Positions 16,645-25,536 of a DNA stretch of 64,000 nt are shown piece after piece; the first letter of the stretch is position 1; each line of letters starts with the position of its first letter. Source of the stretch: Brevibacillus centrosporus. GTDB taxonomy: Bacteria; Bacillota; Bacilli; Brevibacillales; Brevibacillaceae. The position numbers and the translations under genes are program-made. The DNA lies in contig NZ_RHHP01000032.1 of the NCBI RefSeq assembly GCF_003710815.1, positions 50,311 through 114,310 of the forward strand, in the 5' to 3' direction. The notes below the pieces were generated by a model, which saw only the letters and a program-made list of their open reading frames with translations, searched no databases and was not told where the DNA came from.

Positions 16645-17241
16645 CTATAGCTCACGCCGACCTTCCAATGCTTTGGTCAGCGTCACTTCATCTGCGTATT
16701 CTAGATCGCCGCCCACCGGCAATCCATGGGCAATGCGTGTGACCCGGATTCCGAAAGGCTTGATCAGACGAGAAATGTACATCGCTGTCGCTTCCCCTTC
16801 GATGTTGGGATTTGTCGCCAGGATGACCTCTTTGACTTGCTCGTCACTGAGGCGTTTCAAGAGATCCGGGATGCGAATATCTTCCGGACCGATTCCGTCC
16901 ATGGGTGAGATCGCACCATGCAGCACGTGATAGTAGCCTTCGAATTCTCTCGTCTTCTCCATCGCCACCACATCCTTGGGCTCCTGTACCACGCAGATAA
17001 CGGAGCCGTCTCTGCGCTTGTCCCTGCAAATGTGGCAAGGATCGAGATCCGTGATGTTGTTGCAAACGGAACAATAGTGCAGCTGGCGTTTGGCATTCAC
17101 GAGCGCCTTTGCCAGGTCCAGTACATCGTCCTCTTTCATGTTCAGAACAAAAAAGGCAAGCCGCCCAGCGGTCTTGGGACCGATGCCGGGCAGTTTCATG
17201 AAGCCTTCGATCAGCTTGGATACCGGTTCTGGATAGAACAT
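16645..17241 (-). CDS. recR: Recombination protein RecR
   Basis: Recombinational repair protein of 198 residues acting with RecF and RecO to load RecA. It has the N-terminal helix-hairpin-helix (KLPGIGPKTAGRLAF), a zinc finger (CSVC...CHIC, residues about 57-72) and a TOPRIM domain (VICVVQEPKDVVAME...). RBS AAGGAG precedes the ATG. Downstream of dnaX-ebfC as in most Firmicutes, but separated from ebfC by about 140 bp of structured non-coding DNA. Confidence 0.96.
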   Translation of the reverse strand: MFYPEPVSKLIEGFMKLPGIGPKTAGRLAFFVLNMKEDDVLDLAKALVNAKRQLHYCSVCNNITDLDPCHICRDKRRDGSVICVVQEPKDVVAMEKTREFEGYYHVLHGAISPMDGIGPEDIRIPDLLKRLSDEQVKEVILATNPNIEGEATAMYISRLIKPFGIRVTRIAHGLPVGGDLEYADEVTLTKALEGRREL

Positions 17242-17294
17242 CGCGTCTGCTCCTTCAACTTCCTAATTCATTAAGAAATCTTCTATCGCGGCTA

Positions 17295-17380
17295 TTCAAG
17301 GAGGAGCGACCGCGTTTTTGCGGAAAGTTTTCATGCGCTCCGGAAATTAAAAGCGTAAACGCTTATAAATTCCTTTACGT
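17295..17380. other. Structured intergenic segment between ebfC and recR
   Basis: Nested inverted repeats without an ORF: GGAGCG (17312) ... CGCTCC (17336) enclosing CCGC-GTTTTT-GCGG, then the palindrome AAGCGTAAACGCTT (17350-17363). It could be an attenuating or processing structure inside the dnaX-ebfC-recR transcript, or a repeat family member. No T run follows, so it is not a simple terminator. Confidence 0.45.
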
Positions 17381-17701
17381 TTAGAACAAACCTGGGATGT
17401 TCATTCCTCCTGTGAATTTGCCCATGTCTTTTGCCATCAGTTCGTCTGCTTTGCGCAGAGCGTCATTCACTGCAGTCAGCACGAGGTCTTGCAGCATTTC
17501 CACATCGTCTGGATCGATTACTTCAGGTTTGATGACGATTTCTTTTACTTGCTTGTGGCCGTCTGCTTTTACCAGAACAGCGCCACCACCAGCAGAGCCT
17601 TCGACCACTTTATCTTTCAGAGCTTCTTGCGCTTTTTGCATTTCTTCTTGCATTTTCTTTACTTGCTTCATCATTTGTTGCATTTGCTGCATGTTTTTCA
17701 T
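17381..17701 (-). CDS. ebfC: YbaB/EbfC nucleoid-associated protein
   Basis: DNA-binding protein of 106 residues. An N-terminal Met/Gln/Lys-rich helix (MKNMQQMQQMMKQVKKMQEE) leads into the conserved VEGSAGGGAVLVKADGHKQV strand region. Homologues form tweezer-like dimers on DNA. RBS GGGAGG upstream. It follows dnaX by 30 nt, the standard dnaX-ebfC-recR order. Confidence 0.95.
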   Translation of the reverse strand: MKNMQQMQQMMKQVKKMQEEMQKAQEALKDKVVEGSAGGGAVLVKADGHKQVKEIVIKPEVIDPDDVEMLQDLVLTAVNDALRKADELMAKDMGKFTGGMNIPGLF

Positions 17702-17731
17702 GTGAGAGTCCTCCCTTTATTTGGTGTAGCT

Positions 17732-19432
17732 TCAGTCTTTTACTTCAACAAGATCTTCACCTACGAGCTTGATGGCTTCCGTTAAGAACGGGTCTTGCTG
17801 TTCTTCGGCAGGCGTATCCTTCTGCCCTACCTGCTGCTCGACTGACTGCCATTCCTCTTCCATGATGGAGAGAAGCTGCAAGGGTCTTCCCAGCACACTT
17901 TGCAAAACTCGTTCAACGACGCCTTTCAGTTCCGGCTCCATGGTTTTATCACAGTGGATGGGACTGGTGAATGTAACCACCACTGAATCACTCGAGGCAG
18001 CAACAGGCTGACCGTTTACCAGCCAAGCCTGGTACTGGATTTTCACTTTTTTCAGATCGGTCAATATCTGGCTCCATTGTCCGCGCACCTGACGGGTCAG
18101 GTTTTCGTCCATTGCTTTGGCTACCTCACGCACTCTGTTCATCGAGGTACGCGAGCCGCCCCCTGCAGCAGCAATACGCTTTGGCTCCACTTTTCGTGGC
18201 TCCTCCGATTTTTGCGTCGGCAAGCTTACCTGCCCCTGCAATACTTGTGTGAGCCTCTCTTCCAAGACACGAATCCGATTTGCCATGCCATTTACTTCTT
18301 CATGATTCACTTGCACAGCTGCAGCAGCTGGTGCCCCCGCTTGCTGTGCAGTCGGCTGACAAAGTTTGACCAGCGTCAGCTCTACCAGCACTCTGGCGTA
18401 CGTAGACCATTTTAACTGAGATAGCGCCTGGTTGCACGTTTCGATCGCCGCGTACAACTCGGGAAAGCCGTAAAGCTCGGCTACGTGGGAGAATTGATCG
18501 TCAATCATCGTCCTCTCCACGATCTCCTCCAATTGAGGAGCCGTCTTCAAGAGCAGCATATCACGATAGTAATACAGAAAATCGTGAAGGAATTGCTCAG
18601 GGTCTTTCCCTTGCACCATGATCTGATCGAATTGCTCCATGACCTGTGCTACGTCACGTTCGGCGATGGAACGTGCCAGGACAGAAAAATACGTCTGGGA
18701 AACGGTTCCCGTGATCTGCATGATGTCGCTAGCTCGCACTTCATCACGGCTAAAGCTGATCGCCTGGTCCAGCAGACTAAGGGCATCACGTGCACCGCCC
18801 TCCGCCATTTTGGCTACGAGTTGAAGCGCTTGTTCTTCGACTCGAACTCCTTGCGATTGGCAAATCTTTTGAAGCAGATTGACCATTACCTTTAGCGGAA
18901 TCCGATGAAAATCGAAACGCTGGCAACGAGAAATAATGGTCGCAGGCAGCTTATGTGGCTCCGTTGTCGCCAAAATGAAAATGACGTGCGAAGGCGGTTC
19001 TTCCAGCGTTTTTAACAGCGCATTAAACGCCTCCGTCGTCAGCATATGCACTTCGTCAATGATGTACACCTTGTACTTGACATCGCTTGGGGCAAATTTG
19101 ACTTTATCGCGAATATCGCGAATTTCTTCTACCCCACGGTTGGACGCGGCGTCAATCTCGAGTACATCTGTCACAGAGCCGCTTGTAATCGCCCGACAAG
19201 AACCGCATTCATTACACGGCTCACCGTCAATCGGCTGTTCACAGTTCACTGCTTTGGACATGATTTTCGCCGCACTGGTCTTACCCGTACCACGGGGACC
19301 ATTGAACAAATAGGCATGGGAAAGCCGTCCTTCACGCAAAGCATTGCGCAAAGTAATCGTCACATGTTCTTGTCCGACAACATCCTGAAACGTCTGCGGT
19401 CGGTATACGCGATACAGCGCAGTATAAGCCAT
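17732..19432 (-). CDS. dnaX: DNA polymerase III subunits gamma/tau
   Basis: AAA+ clamp-loader ATPase, 566 residues. Walker A GPRGTGKTS lies at about 45-53, a zinc module follows (CEQPIDGEPCNECGSC), then the DEVHML Walker B, sensor I and the SRCQRF motif. A central domain III and a Gln/Pro/Lys-rich linker precede the C-terminal tau domain (residues about 430-566). RBS GGGGAG upstream. A TATAAT-like sequence is near 19483 but its -35 is weak. A dispersed repeat lies about 70 bp upstream. I see no obvious frameshift site for a separate gamma product. Confidence 0.96.
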   Translation of the reverse strand: MAYTALYRVYRPQTFQDVVGQEHVTITLRNALREGRLSHAYLFNGPRGTGKTSAAKIMSKAVNCEQPIDGEPCNECGSCRAITSGSVTDVLEIDAASNRGVEEIRDIRDKVKFAPSDVKYKVYIIDEVHMLTTEAFNALLKTLEEPPSHVIFILATTEPHKLPATIISRCQRFDFHRIPLKVMVNLLQKICQSQGVRVEEQALQLVAKMAEGGARDALSLLDQAISFSRDEVRASDIMQITGTVSQTYFSVLARSIAERDVAQVMEQFDQIMVQGKDPEQFLHDFLYYYRDMLLLKTAPQLEEIVERTMIDDQFSHVAELYGFPELYAAIETCNQALSQLKWSTYARVLVELTLVKLCQPTAQQAGAPAAAAVQVNHEEVNGMANRIRVLEERLTQVLQGQVSLPTQKSEEPRKVEPKRIAAAGGGSRTSMNRVREVAKAMDENLTRQVRGQWSQILTDLKKVKIQYQAWLVNGQPVAASSDSVVVTFTSPIHCDKTMEPELKGVVERVLQSVLGRPLQLLSIMEEEWQSVEQQVGQKDTPAEEQQDPFLTEAIKLVGEDLVEVKD

Positions 19433-19503
19433 GTTCGTGTGACACTCCCCATCTGACAGTCCTCTTCTATATCCTTTTCATTATACACTATTGGCCAGGT
19501 TGG

Positions 19504-19640
19504 TACTAGGAAACTTGGATACGCCAATGGGCGGAGCCATAGTACCCAAAGGGCACAAGTCTCGCTTCTCTCACTTTGTTCGAAGTCTCGCTATGTTGCG
19601 CTTGTACTGGATAGGAATCCCATAATTACTATCTGTACAA
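19504..19640. repeat. Dispersed hairpin repeat, copy B (upstream of dnaX)
   Basis: Diverged and longer copy of the element upstream of metG and serS. ACTAGGAAACTTGGATACGCC pairs across AATG with GGCGGAGCC, an insertion of about 45 bp rich in TCTCGC follows, then TTGTACTGGATAGGAATCC. The 260-bp gap 19433-19692 holds this element and the histidine kinase terminator only. Confidence 0.65.
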
Positions 19641-19641
19641 A

Positions 19642-19680
19642 GAAAACGCCCCATACACAAGGCTGCGCGGGACGCTTTCG
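19642..19680 (-). terminator. Histidine kinase terminator
   Basis: Minus strand AAAGCGTCCC...GGGGCGTTTTC, a 10-bp stem with one mismatch or wobble, then a T-rich stretch. Confidence 0.65.
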
Positions 19681-19692
19681 CTTCTTCGTTTT

Positions 19693-21123
19693 TTACAGGT
19701 AAGGGAGCATGATATGAAAGGTCGTACCGTATCCTTTGGACGAGACGCGGATTTGCCCTCCGATATCGTGAATGATCTTCTGGCACACAGAAAGCCCCAA
19801 GCCTGTTCCTTCTTCTTTGGTTGTGAAAAACGGGTCAAAAATCTTGTCGATGATGTAGAGCGGGATACCTGGTCCCGAATCGTGGATGTCGATGCTCACT
19901 TTGTCGCCATCCTGGTCGATGTGATGGGAAATATGCAGAGTTCCTTGCTCGCCCATGGCCTCGATGCCGTTTTTGCAGATATTGAGGAATACCTGCTTCA
20001 GCAGCTCATTGTCCCCCACTACCATCGGAAGCTTGCCATTGGAGGTAAACTTCACGTCGATCCCATACAGAATGGCCTGCGATTCCACGATCGGCAAAAT
20101 CTCCGCAAAAACGGTATTGAGGTCCACCATGGAATACTGGATATTGCGCGGCTTGCTCAGCAAGAGAAACTCGCTCACCAGAGAGTTGATCCGATTAATC
20201 TCAGTCAGCATGATTTCCGTGTATGCCTTTTCCCGATCCATCCCGCTTTCCGCAAACGATTGCAAGAACATTTGCAAAAATCCTTTGATAGATGTAAGCG
20301 GGTTACGGATTTCATGGGCTGTACCGGCAGCGATTTGCCCGATCATGGCTAACCGTTCGTTTCGTTCCAGCTTTTGCTCAAAGGAGCGCAGATTTGTAAT
20401 ATCTTTAAAAAGGACAAAAGCGCCTACCGTTTTCCCTGTCTCGTCCTGCAGTGTATTGGCATCTACGATCAGTTCATAGCGCTGATTGTCGTTGGTCCAT
20501 GACGTGGCGATATTGTGCAATTTGACTCCTTCCAGCAGCTCTTTTTTAATGAGCCGATGCTGCTCAGGAATCCCCGCGAAAACGCGGTCAATGTGTTTGT
20601 TGATGACCTGCAGGCGCTCCATACCCAAGAGCTTGCATGCCGTCTGGCTCGCCTCAATGATGTGGCCCTGTTCGTCGAGTATAAACAAACCGAGGCTGGT
20701 GTCGTGTGTCAGCTTCGTCAGCAGTCGTTGAGACAACGAATGGTTGGTTTCCTGTGCCAACTGGAACAGATGAATCAAATACAAAGGCTGTTCGGTTTGC
20801 TGCACCAAAATCATCGCAGGGGTTTTTCCACACTTTCCTTGCCGATTCAGCCATTCTACTTCCACACTACATTCAAGCTGCTCTTCCTTTTGCAGGTGCT
20901 CTTCGTACATCTTTTCCATCGTACCATCAAAAGGAAGGATGATTTGAAACGGCCGATTGACAAGTTGGTCGCGTGAAAATTCGGTTACACGAAGCAATTG
21001 TTCGTTTACCTCTACGATACTACCCGCCTCATTCACCAGTAAAACAGCAGTAGGCAGTTGATGCATGAAATTCTGCAATCGTCTGGACGAGCCAACGAGA
21101 TGTAGCGAAAAAGATGCACTCAC
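19693..21123 (-). CDS. Orphan PAS-domain sensor histidine kinase
   Basis: Soluble kinase of 476 residues from a GTG at 21123, chosen because GGGGGGA precedes it; the frame is open 11 codons further. Two PAS domains can be followed (LPTAVLLVNEAGSIVEVNEQLL and LGLFILDEQGHIIEASQTACKLLG). Then the HisKA H-box HEIRNPLTSIKGFL, N-box FLNICKNGIEAM, G1 (DSGPGIP) and G2 (GTGLGLSVCQKII). No transmembrane segment and no response regulator nearby. This layout is that of sporulation phosphorelay kinases (KinA/KinE type), so signalling to Spo0F is plausible but inferred. Located between dnaX and the SRP RNA gene. Confidence 0.9.
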   Translation of the reverse strand: MSASFSLHLVGSSRRLQNFMHQLPTAVLLVNEAGSIVEVNEQLLRVTEFSRDQLVNRPFQIILPFDGTMEKMYEEHLQKEEQLECSVEVEWLNRQGKCGKTPAMILVQQTEQPLYLIHLFQLAQETNHSLSQRLLTKLTHDTSLGLFILDEQGHIIEASQTACKLLGMERLQVINKHIDRVFAGIPEQHRLIKKELLEGVKLHNIATSWTNDNQRYELIVDANTLQDETGKTVGAFVLFKDITNLRSFEQKLERNERLAMIGQIAAGTAHEIRNPLTSIKGFLQMFLQSFAESGMDREKAYTEIMLTEINRINSLVSEFLLLSKPRNIQYSMVDLNTVFAEILPIVESQAILYGIDVKFTSNGKLPMVVGDNELLKQVFLNICKNGIEAMGEQGTLHISHHIDQDGDKVSIDIHDSGPGIPLYIIDKIFDPFFTTKEEGTGLGLSVCQKIIHDIGGQIRVSSKGYGTTFHIMLPYL

Positions 21124-21331
21124 AGCTTGTCCCCCCTGACCTATGGCGTATTTCAACGTGCAGGAAAGTACCTATTATCTCCCTCATAAAAAATTTCGCG
21201 AAGAACCTCGTAAAACCTGCCCTGAAGCTTGTTCAAGAGGATAGAAATGTTTCGCTGTTTATCGTCAAAAAGCAACAAAAAAAACGTGGGCCGATTGGAA
21301 AAGTTGGCAGGATTGGCTTGAAGTGTGTGAC

Positions 21332-21368
21332 AAAAATAGCATGCCTCCCGAAGGAAACATGCTATTGC
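21332..21368 (-). terminator. SRP RNA terminator
   Basis: Minus strand AATAGCATG-TTTCCTTCGGGAGG-CATGCTATT plus TTT, about 15 nt after the SRP RNA 3' end. Confidence 0.85.
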
Positions 21369-21379
21369 TTTGTCGATAT

Positions 21380-21652
21380 AAGGTACCGTGCACCTATCTT
21401 CGATAATCCTCATCCAAGCGTTACTTATGGCCGCAGCTCAGACCAGGCTGCCCTGCGGCACACGCGATGATCCACTTATGGCTGCTTCCTTCCGGACCTG
21501 ACCAGGTTCATGGGTTCGCGTTGCACAGGACCCGATCCTCAACACCGCCGCCATAAGGCAGCCTCACATGAGGAAACCTATGATAGGAATTCAACCCTGC
21601 TATTGCGGATTGCAGGTTACAGGGCACCGCAACCTCCCCGTCTAGCACGGTA
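21380..21652 (-). ncRNA. ffs: Signal recognition particle RNA (large, Alu-containing)
   Basis: About 270 nt. The S-domain signature GGTCAGGTCCGGAAGGAAGC is intact on the minus strand (near 21485-21510). The Alu part contains GACGGGGAGGTTGCGGTGCC and TGTAACC, as in Bacillus scRNA. The ends pair (GTACCGTGC near 21654 with GCACGGTAC near 21383). Targets nascent membrane and secreted proteins with Ffh. The gene lies upstream of the kinase and dnaX; in B. subtilis scr is between tadA and dnaX, whereas here tadA is 16 kb away. Confidence 0.95.
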
Positions 21653-21658
21653 CGATTA

Positions 21659-21687
21659 GAATACCAGAGATAGGAGTCGATAGCAAG
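21659..21687 (-). promoter_or_regulatory. Promoter of SRP RNA
   Basis: TTGCTA (21687-21682), 17-nt spacer, TATTCT (21664-21659). Transcription start predicted at about 21652, exactly where the RNA 5' stem begins. Confidence 0.75.
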
Positions 21688-21721
21688 GCGTAAACCCCAA
21701 CCAATACAGGGAAACGTCCCC

Positions 21722-23455
21722 TTACCTTGCTTGTTTGGTTTGTTCCGGCGCTTTTTCCAGCGCGATCGCGCGCGGAATAGACTGCGCCTTTTCCTTTAAT
21801 TGCCGCTCTTGGTATGCCTTTTGAAATACGGTCACGATCTTGGGGTCAAACTGCGTGCCTGCGCATTTCACAATTTCCTCGTACGCCTGATCAAACGTCA
21901 TCGCCCTTCGGTAGGAACGGGTCGTCGTCATCGCATCAAATGTATCCGCGACCGCAATAATTCGCCCGAAGAGGGAGATTTCTTCTCCTTTCAACTGATC
22001 GGGATAGCCTTTTCCGTCCCAGCGCTCATGATGATGGCGGACACCTGGACTGACGTGAGCCAAGCTCGCGATCTGTTCGACGATATTGGCACCAATCGAC
22101 GAATGCTGCTTCATTTTTTCATATTCCTCGTTCGTCAGCTTCCCAGCTTTTAGAAGTACCTGGTCAGGAATCGCTACTTTGCCGATGTCGTGCATTAAAC
22201 TGGCATAGCGCAAATCATCACGGGAGAATTGATCGCGAGTTTTTTCATCCAAATAATCGTAGAGAATAAGTGCGTATGCCGTGACTCGCTCTGTATGTCC
22301 TGCCGTATAGGGATCCTTCATCTCTACAGCCAGATAAAAGCTGCGCACGATTTGATCCAGGCTCTCCTGCATATACTCTCGTTCTCGCTCAATCAAGGTT
22401 TGCATCTGACCCGCCATCTGGTTGAATTTCTTTTCCAGCAGCTTGATTTCTTCCATCCCTTCAATCGGGACACGGATCGAGAAATCGCCACGCAAGAGCG
22501 AATCCGTAGCGGAGACTAATCGGTAAATCGGCTGTCCGATCCACCGCGAAAAACGATGGGCAACATAAGCAGAAAAACCGACAACCAAGCAGATTGTGAC
22601 TAACAAGATCAGCTGCAGCCGCTCCAGGCGCTTATTGATTTCATCGGTCCCAATCCATTCCAGATAACCGCTTCCACTGACAGGAGAAACGTAGTATACC
22701 GCATAATAGGTTTTTCCCTCGAGCCGGTACGTAAAGACACTGGTAGTCGACTGGCTGCTTACTATACTTCTCACAATATCCCGATTCTCAATCTCCTGTA
22801 ATTTCTTGCCTATTTGATTCCCTCGGGTTTGGAGAAAAATTTTTCCGGTCTGGTTGATCACCATTAAATTGTCCTGCTCCTTGGAATAGCTCGTACGAAT
22901 CCACTTGGAGAGGCTGTCCAAACGCATCTCTACCAGCAGTAAAGAGATTGGCTTGTCATCGTTGTCTCTGACTCTCTGTGCGATGTATATCGACCGAGGA
23001 TTCCCCTCTGCATCCGTTCTGCTCAGTGCCCATATATTGTTTGAACTTTGCTCAAACGATTCCCTGGTGAACGAAATGGAGTCCTCCCCCCCTGTCCATC
23101 CCTTCTCAGGGTAAAGTGACGCAATGCTGCGGTCACTCCTGATCAAGTGAATGTTTCCCACCATATCCTGATACTGCTTCTGGGAGAACAAGGGACGAAG
23201 CACTTCCAGATTGCGCTCATCCGCACGCAGCAGCGGATGCTTCGCCAGGTGGTTGACCTCATCCTGTGCCGAACGCAAAAACAGAGACAAGCGCGCATCA
23301 GCCATTTTGAGCTGACCCTCTGAACTGGACTTGTACTGTTCAAATATCGCCTCTTTGGCCTCCTTATAAAACAAAAAACAAATAAAGAGAATTGGGAATA
23401 GGCTTAACAAAAGAAATGTTGAAAACAATCGATCTTTTACTTTCGATGAAAACAT
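21722..23455 (-). CDS. Membrane HD-GYP domain protein with Cache-like sensor
   Basis: Protein of 577 residues. TM helix 1 (about residues 10-30), an extracellular Cache-like region (about 35-275), TM helix 2 (LQLILLVTICLVVGFSAYVAH), HAMP (residues 300-350), a short coiled coil, then an HD-GYP domain: HDIGKVAIPD with HD, HHERWDGKGYP with the GYP-type motif. HD-GYP enzymes hydrolyse cyclic-di-GMP, so a ligand-gated phosphodiesterase is inferred. Downstream neighbour is the SRP RNA gene; no GGDEF partner lies in the window. Confidence 0.9.
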   Translation of the reverse strand: MFSSKVKDRLFSTFLLLSLFPILFICFLFYKEAKEAIFEQYKSSSEGQLKMADARLSLFLRSAQDEVNHLAKHPLLRADERNLEVLRPLFSQKQYQDMVGNIHLIRSDRSIASLYPEKGWTGGEDSISFTRESFEQSSNNIWALSRTDAEGNPRSIYIAQRVRDNDDKPISLLLVEMRLDSLSKWIRTSYSKEQDNLMVINQTGKIFLQTRGNQIGKKLQEIENRDIVRSIVSSQSTTSVFTYRLEGKTYYAVYYVSPVSGSGYLEWIGTDEINKRLERLQLILLVTICLVVGFSAYVAHRFSRWIGQPIYRLVSATDSLLRGDFSIRVPIEGMEEIKLLEKKFNQMAGQMQTLIEREREYMQESLDQIVRSFYLAVEMKDPYTAGHTERVTAYALILYDYLDEKTRDQFSRDDLRYASLMHDIGKVAIPDQVLLKAGKLTNEEYEKMKQHSSIGANIVEQIASLAHVSPGVRHHHERWDGKGYPDQLKGEEISLFGRIIAVADTFDAMTTTRSYRRAMTFDQAYEEIVKCAGTQFDPKIVTVFQKAYQERQLKEKAQSIPRAIALEKAPEQTKQAR

Positions 23456-23627
23456 CCGCCCTCCCCTTTCCTTTCATGCGGTCCATTCGTCACTTCCTTA
23501 TTTCCCGCACGGAGCCAGAGGAAAACCTCGGATTCGAGACAATATGAACGACTCACATAGACAAAGCCTGTAGTGCGTATTATCCTAGCTAAGGACTAAA
23601 TGACATGTACAAGGAGACTTCCCATAT

Positions 23628-24518
23628 ATGCGCTACATTCTATTGGTTTTTTTAGGGGCTTGCAGCTATGGAATCCTCTCTACGATCGTCAAATTGGCTT
23701 ACGGACAAGGGTACTCTCCAGCTGAAGTGATCGGTGGGCAAATGTTCTTCGGACTCGTGCTGACCTTGCTGCCCTCCTTGTTTTTCTTGCGCAAAAGACC
23801 GCGCAAAGGCCAATGGCTCCTCCTCGTTGCAGTCGGATTAACCGTGGGATCGACGGGAATCTTCTACTACAACGCACTCCAATACATCCCAGCCTCCATT
23901 GCAATCGTCTTGCTCTTTCAATTCACATGGATGGGGGTATTCGCAGAGGCCATCCTGAATCGCCGACTACCCGACAGACAAACCGCGAGCTCGCTAATTA
24001 TTCTGCTGATCGGAACTTTGCTGGCCGGCGGTATTTTTGAGAGTGGCGGGATCGAGGAATTCAATCTGATCGGTGTATGTTTGGGTCTTCTCTCAGCGGT
24101 TTCTTATACGTTGTTTCTGCTTTTTAGCGGGAAGGCTGCGACTACGGTGCATCCCTGGGTACGAAGCGCAAGCATGGCTTTCGGCTCCTTCCTTTTGGCG
24201 AGCGTAATCTATCCGCCTGTTTTCCTTTTCAATGGAGCTTTGTGGGAGGGATTGTTCCCTTACGTTTTTTTGCTCGCTTTCTTCGGAATTTTGCTTCCAA
24301 CTGTCCTGTTCAACTTTGGCATTCCACACATCGGTGCGGGAATGGCAGCCATCCTCGGTGCCGCCGAGCTGCCCATGGCTGTTGTCTCGTCCTACTTCGT
24401 TCTGCATGAATCGGTGAGCATGCTCCAGCTAGTTGGCGTGATTGTCATTCTGCTAGGAATCGTACTGCCGGAATGGCTCCGCCAGCGCGGGACCAAACGC
24501 AATCCCGACCGCAACTAA
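23628..24518 (+). CDS. EamA/DMT family transporter
   Basis: Drug/metabolite-type transporter, 296 residues, ten predicted membrane helices in two EamA repeats (the first opens LLVFLGACSYGILSTIVKLA; the second near residue 150). AAGGAGAC precedes the ATG. No substrate motif is recognisable. Convergent with a second DMT gene downstream, sharing a bidirectional terminator. The two are not close copies. Confidence 0.88.
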   Translation: MRYILLVFLGACSYGILSTIVKLAYGQGYSPAEVIGGQMFFGLVLTLLPSLFFLRKRPRKGQWLLLVAVGLTVGSTGIFYYNALQYIPASIAIVLLFQFTWMGVFAEAILNRRLPDRQTASSLIILLIGTLLAGGIFESGGIEEFNLIGVCLGLLSAVSYTLFLLFSGKAATTVHPWVRSASMAFGSFLLASVIYPPVFLFNGALWEGLFPYVFLLAFFGILLPTVLFNFGIPHIGAGMAAILGAAELPMAVVSSYFVLHESVSMLQLVGVIVILLGIVLPEWLRQRGTKRNPDRN

Positions 24519-24526
24519 TCACACGG

Positions 24527-24566
24527 GAAACCCCACCAGCTTGCAAGAAGCATAGGTGGGGTTTTG
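24527..24566. terminator. Bidirectional terminator between convergent DMT genes
   Basis: AACCCCACC...GGTGGGGTTTTG, a 9-bp stem with 17-nt loop; the plus strand has the better T run. Confidence 0.8.
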
Positions 24567-24575
24567 CATCGACAG

Positions 24576-25454
24576 CTATGTACGTTGATCGCTGAGCTCC
24601 GTAATGTAAATGCCGGCCAGCAATAAAAACACACCCGCCAAAATAGTCGGTGTAACGATTTCCCCCCACAGCAGCCAGGAAAACAGGAATGCAAACGCTG
24701 CTTCCAGCGAAAGAATGATGCTGACGTGTACAGGCGGAGAAAATTGCTGCGCCTTGATCTGAACGACGTAGGCAAGCAGTGTGCCCAAGAGACAGTCAAA
24801 CCAATAAGCAAACCATCCGTAGGGGCTGAGCCCATGTGGAACTGGCTCGGAAAACAGCGCAATGACAAGATCGATTACTCCCACAACGAGAAGCTGGATC
24901 ATGACGAAGCTGAGGGAATTGACATCTGCCTTTTTTTCATAGAAACGGTCAACCATCAGGATGTGCATGGCAAAAAAGATCGCACACAAAAAAACGAGTA
25001 GATCCCCGGAAGAAAGCCCTGTCCAATCGCCTTCTCCAGACAAGCAGGCCAGTCCCAAAAAGGCGAGAACGCTACCGATGATCGCCCCTTTTCCCACAGA
25101 CTTGCGACGCCAAAGAAAGTAAAGAAACGGGACGAGAATCACATTTGTCCCCGTAATGACCCCAGCTTTCCCCGGAGTCGTCCGTTCGATCCCCAACAGC
25201 TGCAGCGTGAAGGCAGCACACAGAACCACCCCACATCCTATCCCTTGCAGCCATACTTCACGAGGAAGTGCTTGCAGCCTCCTCCAGATAAAAGGAAGCA
25301 GAATGAGTGCCGCGATGAGAAACCTCGTCCCTAAAAAATAATAGGGTGTCAGCTCCATCAGCAAATCCTTGCTCAAAATGAATGTATACCCCCAGGCCAG
25401 CGCGATGACAAACAGCGATAGATCGGCCCAGAGCAATTGTCTTTTTGTTGCCAC
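24576..25454 (-). CDS. EamA/DMT family transporter
   Basis: Second DMT protein, 292 residues, ten helices. The first repeat starts ADLSLFVIALAWGYTFILSK; the GTNVILVPFLYFLW segment ends repeat one; repeat two starts near residue 150 (LLVFLCAIFFAMHILMVD). GTG start at 25454 with GGGGAGAA upstream. Function as an exporter of metabolites is from the family only. Confidence 0.87.
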   Translation of the reverse strand: MATKRQLLWADLSLFVIALAWGYTFILSKDLLMELTPYYFLGTRFLIAALILLPFIWRRLQALPREVWLQGIGCGVVLCAAFTLQLLGIERTTPGKAGVITGTNVILVPFLYFLWRRKSVGKGAIIGSVLAFLGLACLSGEGDWTGLSSGDLLVFLCAIFFAMHILMVDRFYEKKADVNSLSFVMIQLLVVGVIDLVIALFSEPVPHGLSPYGWFAYWFDCLLGTLLAYVVQIKAQQFSPPVHVSIILSLEAAFAFLFSWLLWGEIVTPTILAGVFLLLAGIYITELSDQRT

Positions 25455-25505
25455 AATCGTTTGTTCTCCCCTCTCACTCCGGTCTATTATAGTCGAAATT
25501 TCAAA

Positions 25506-25536
25506 ATCAAAAAAACCTCCGGGGTACCCAGAGGTT
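25506..25536 (-). terminator. dedA terminator
   Basis: Minus strand AAACCTCTGGGTACCCCGGAGGTTT followed by TTTT, at the dedA stop. Confidence 0.8.

Noticed and set aside
23628..25454. The two DMT transporters as a tandem duplication
   Set aside because: They are convergent, and their sequences share only family-level features.
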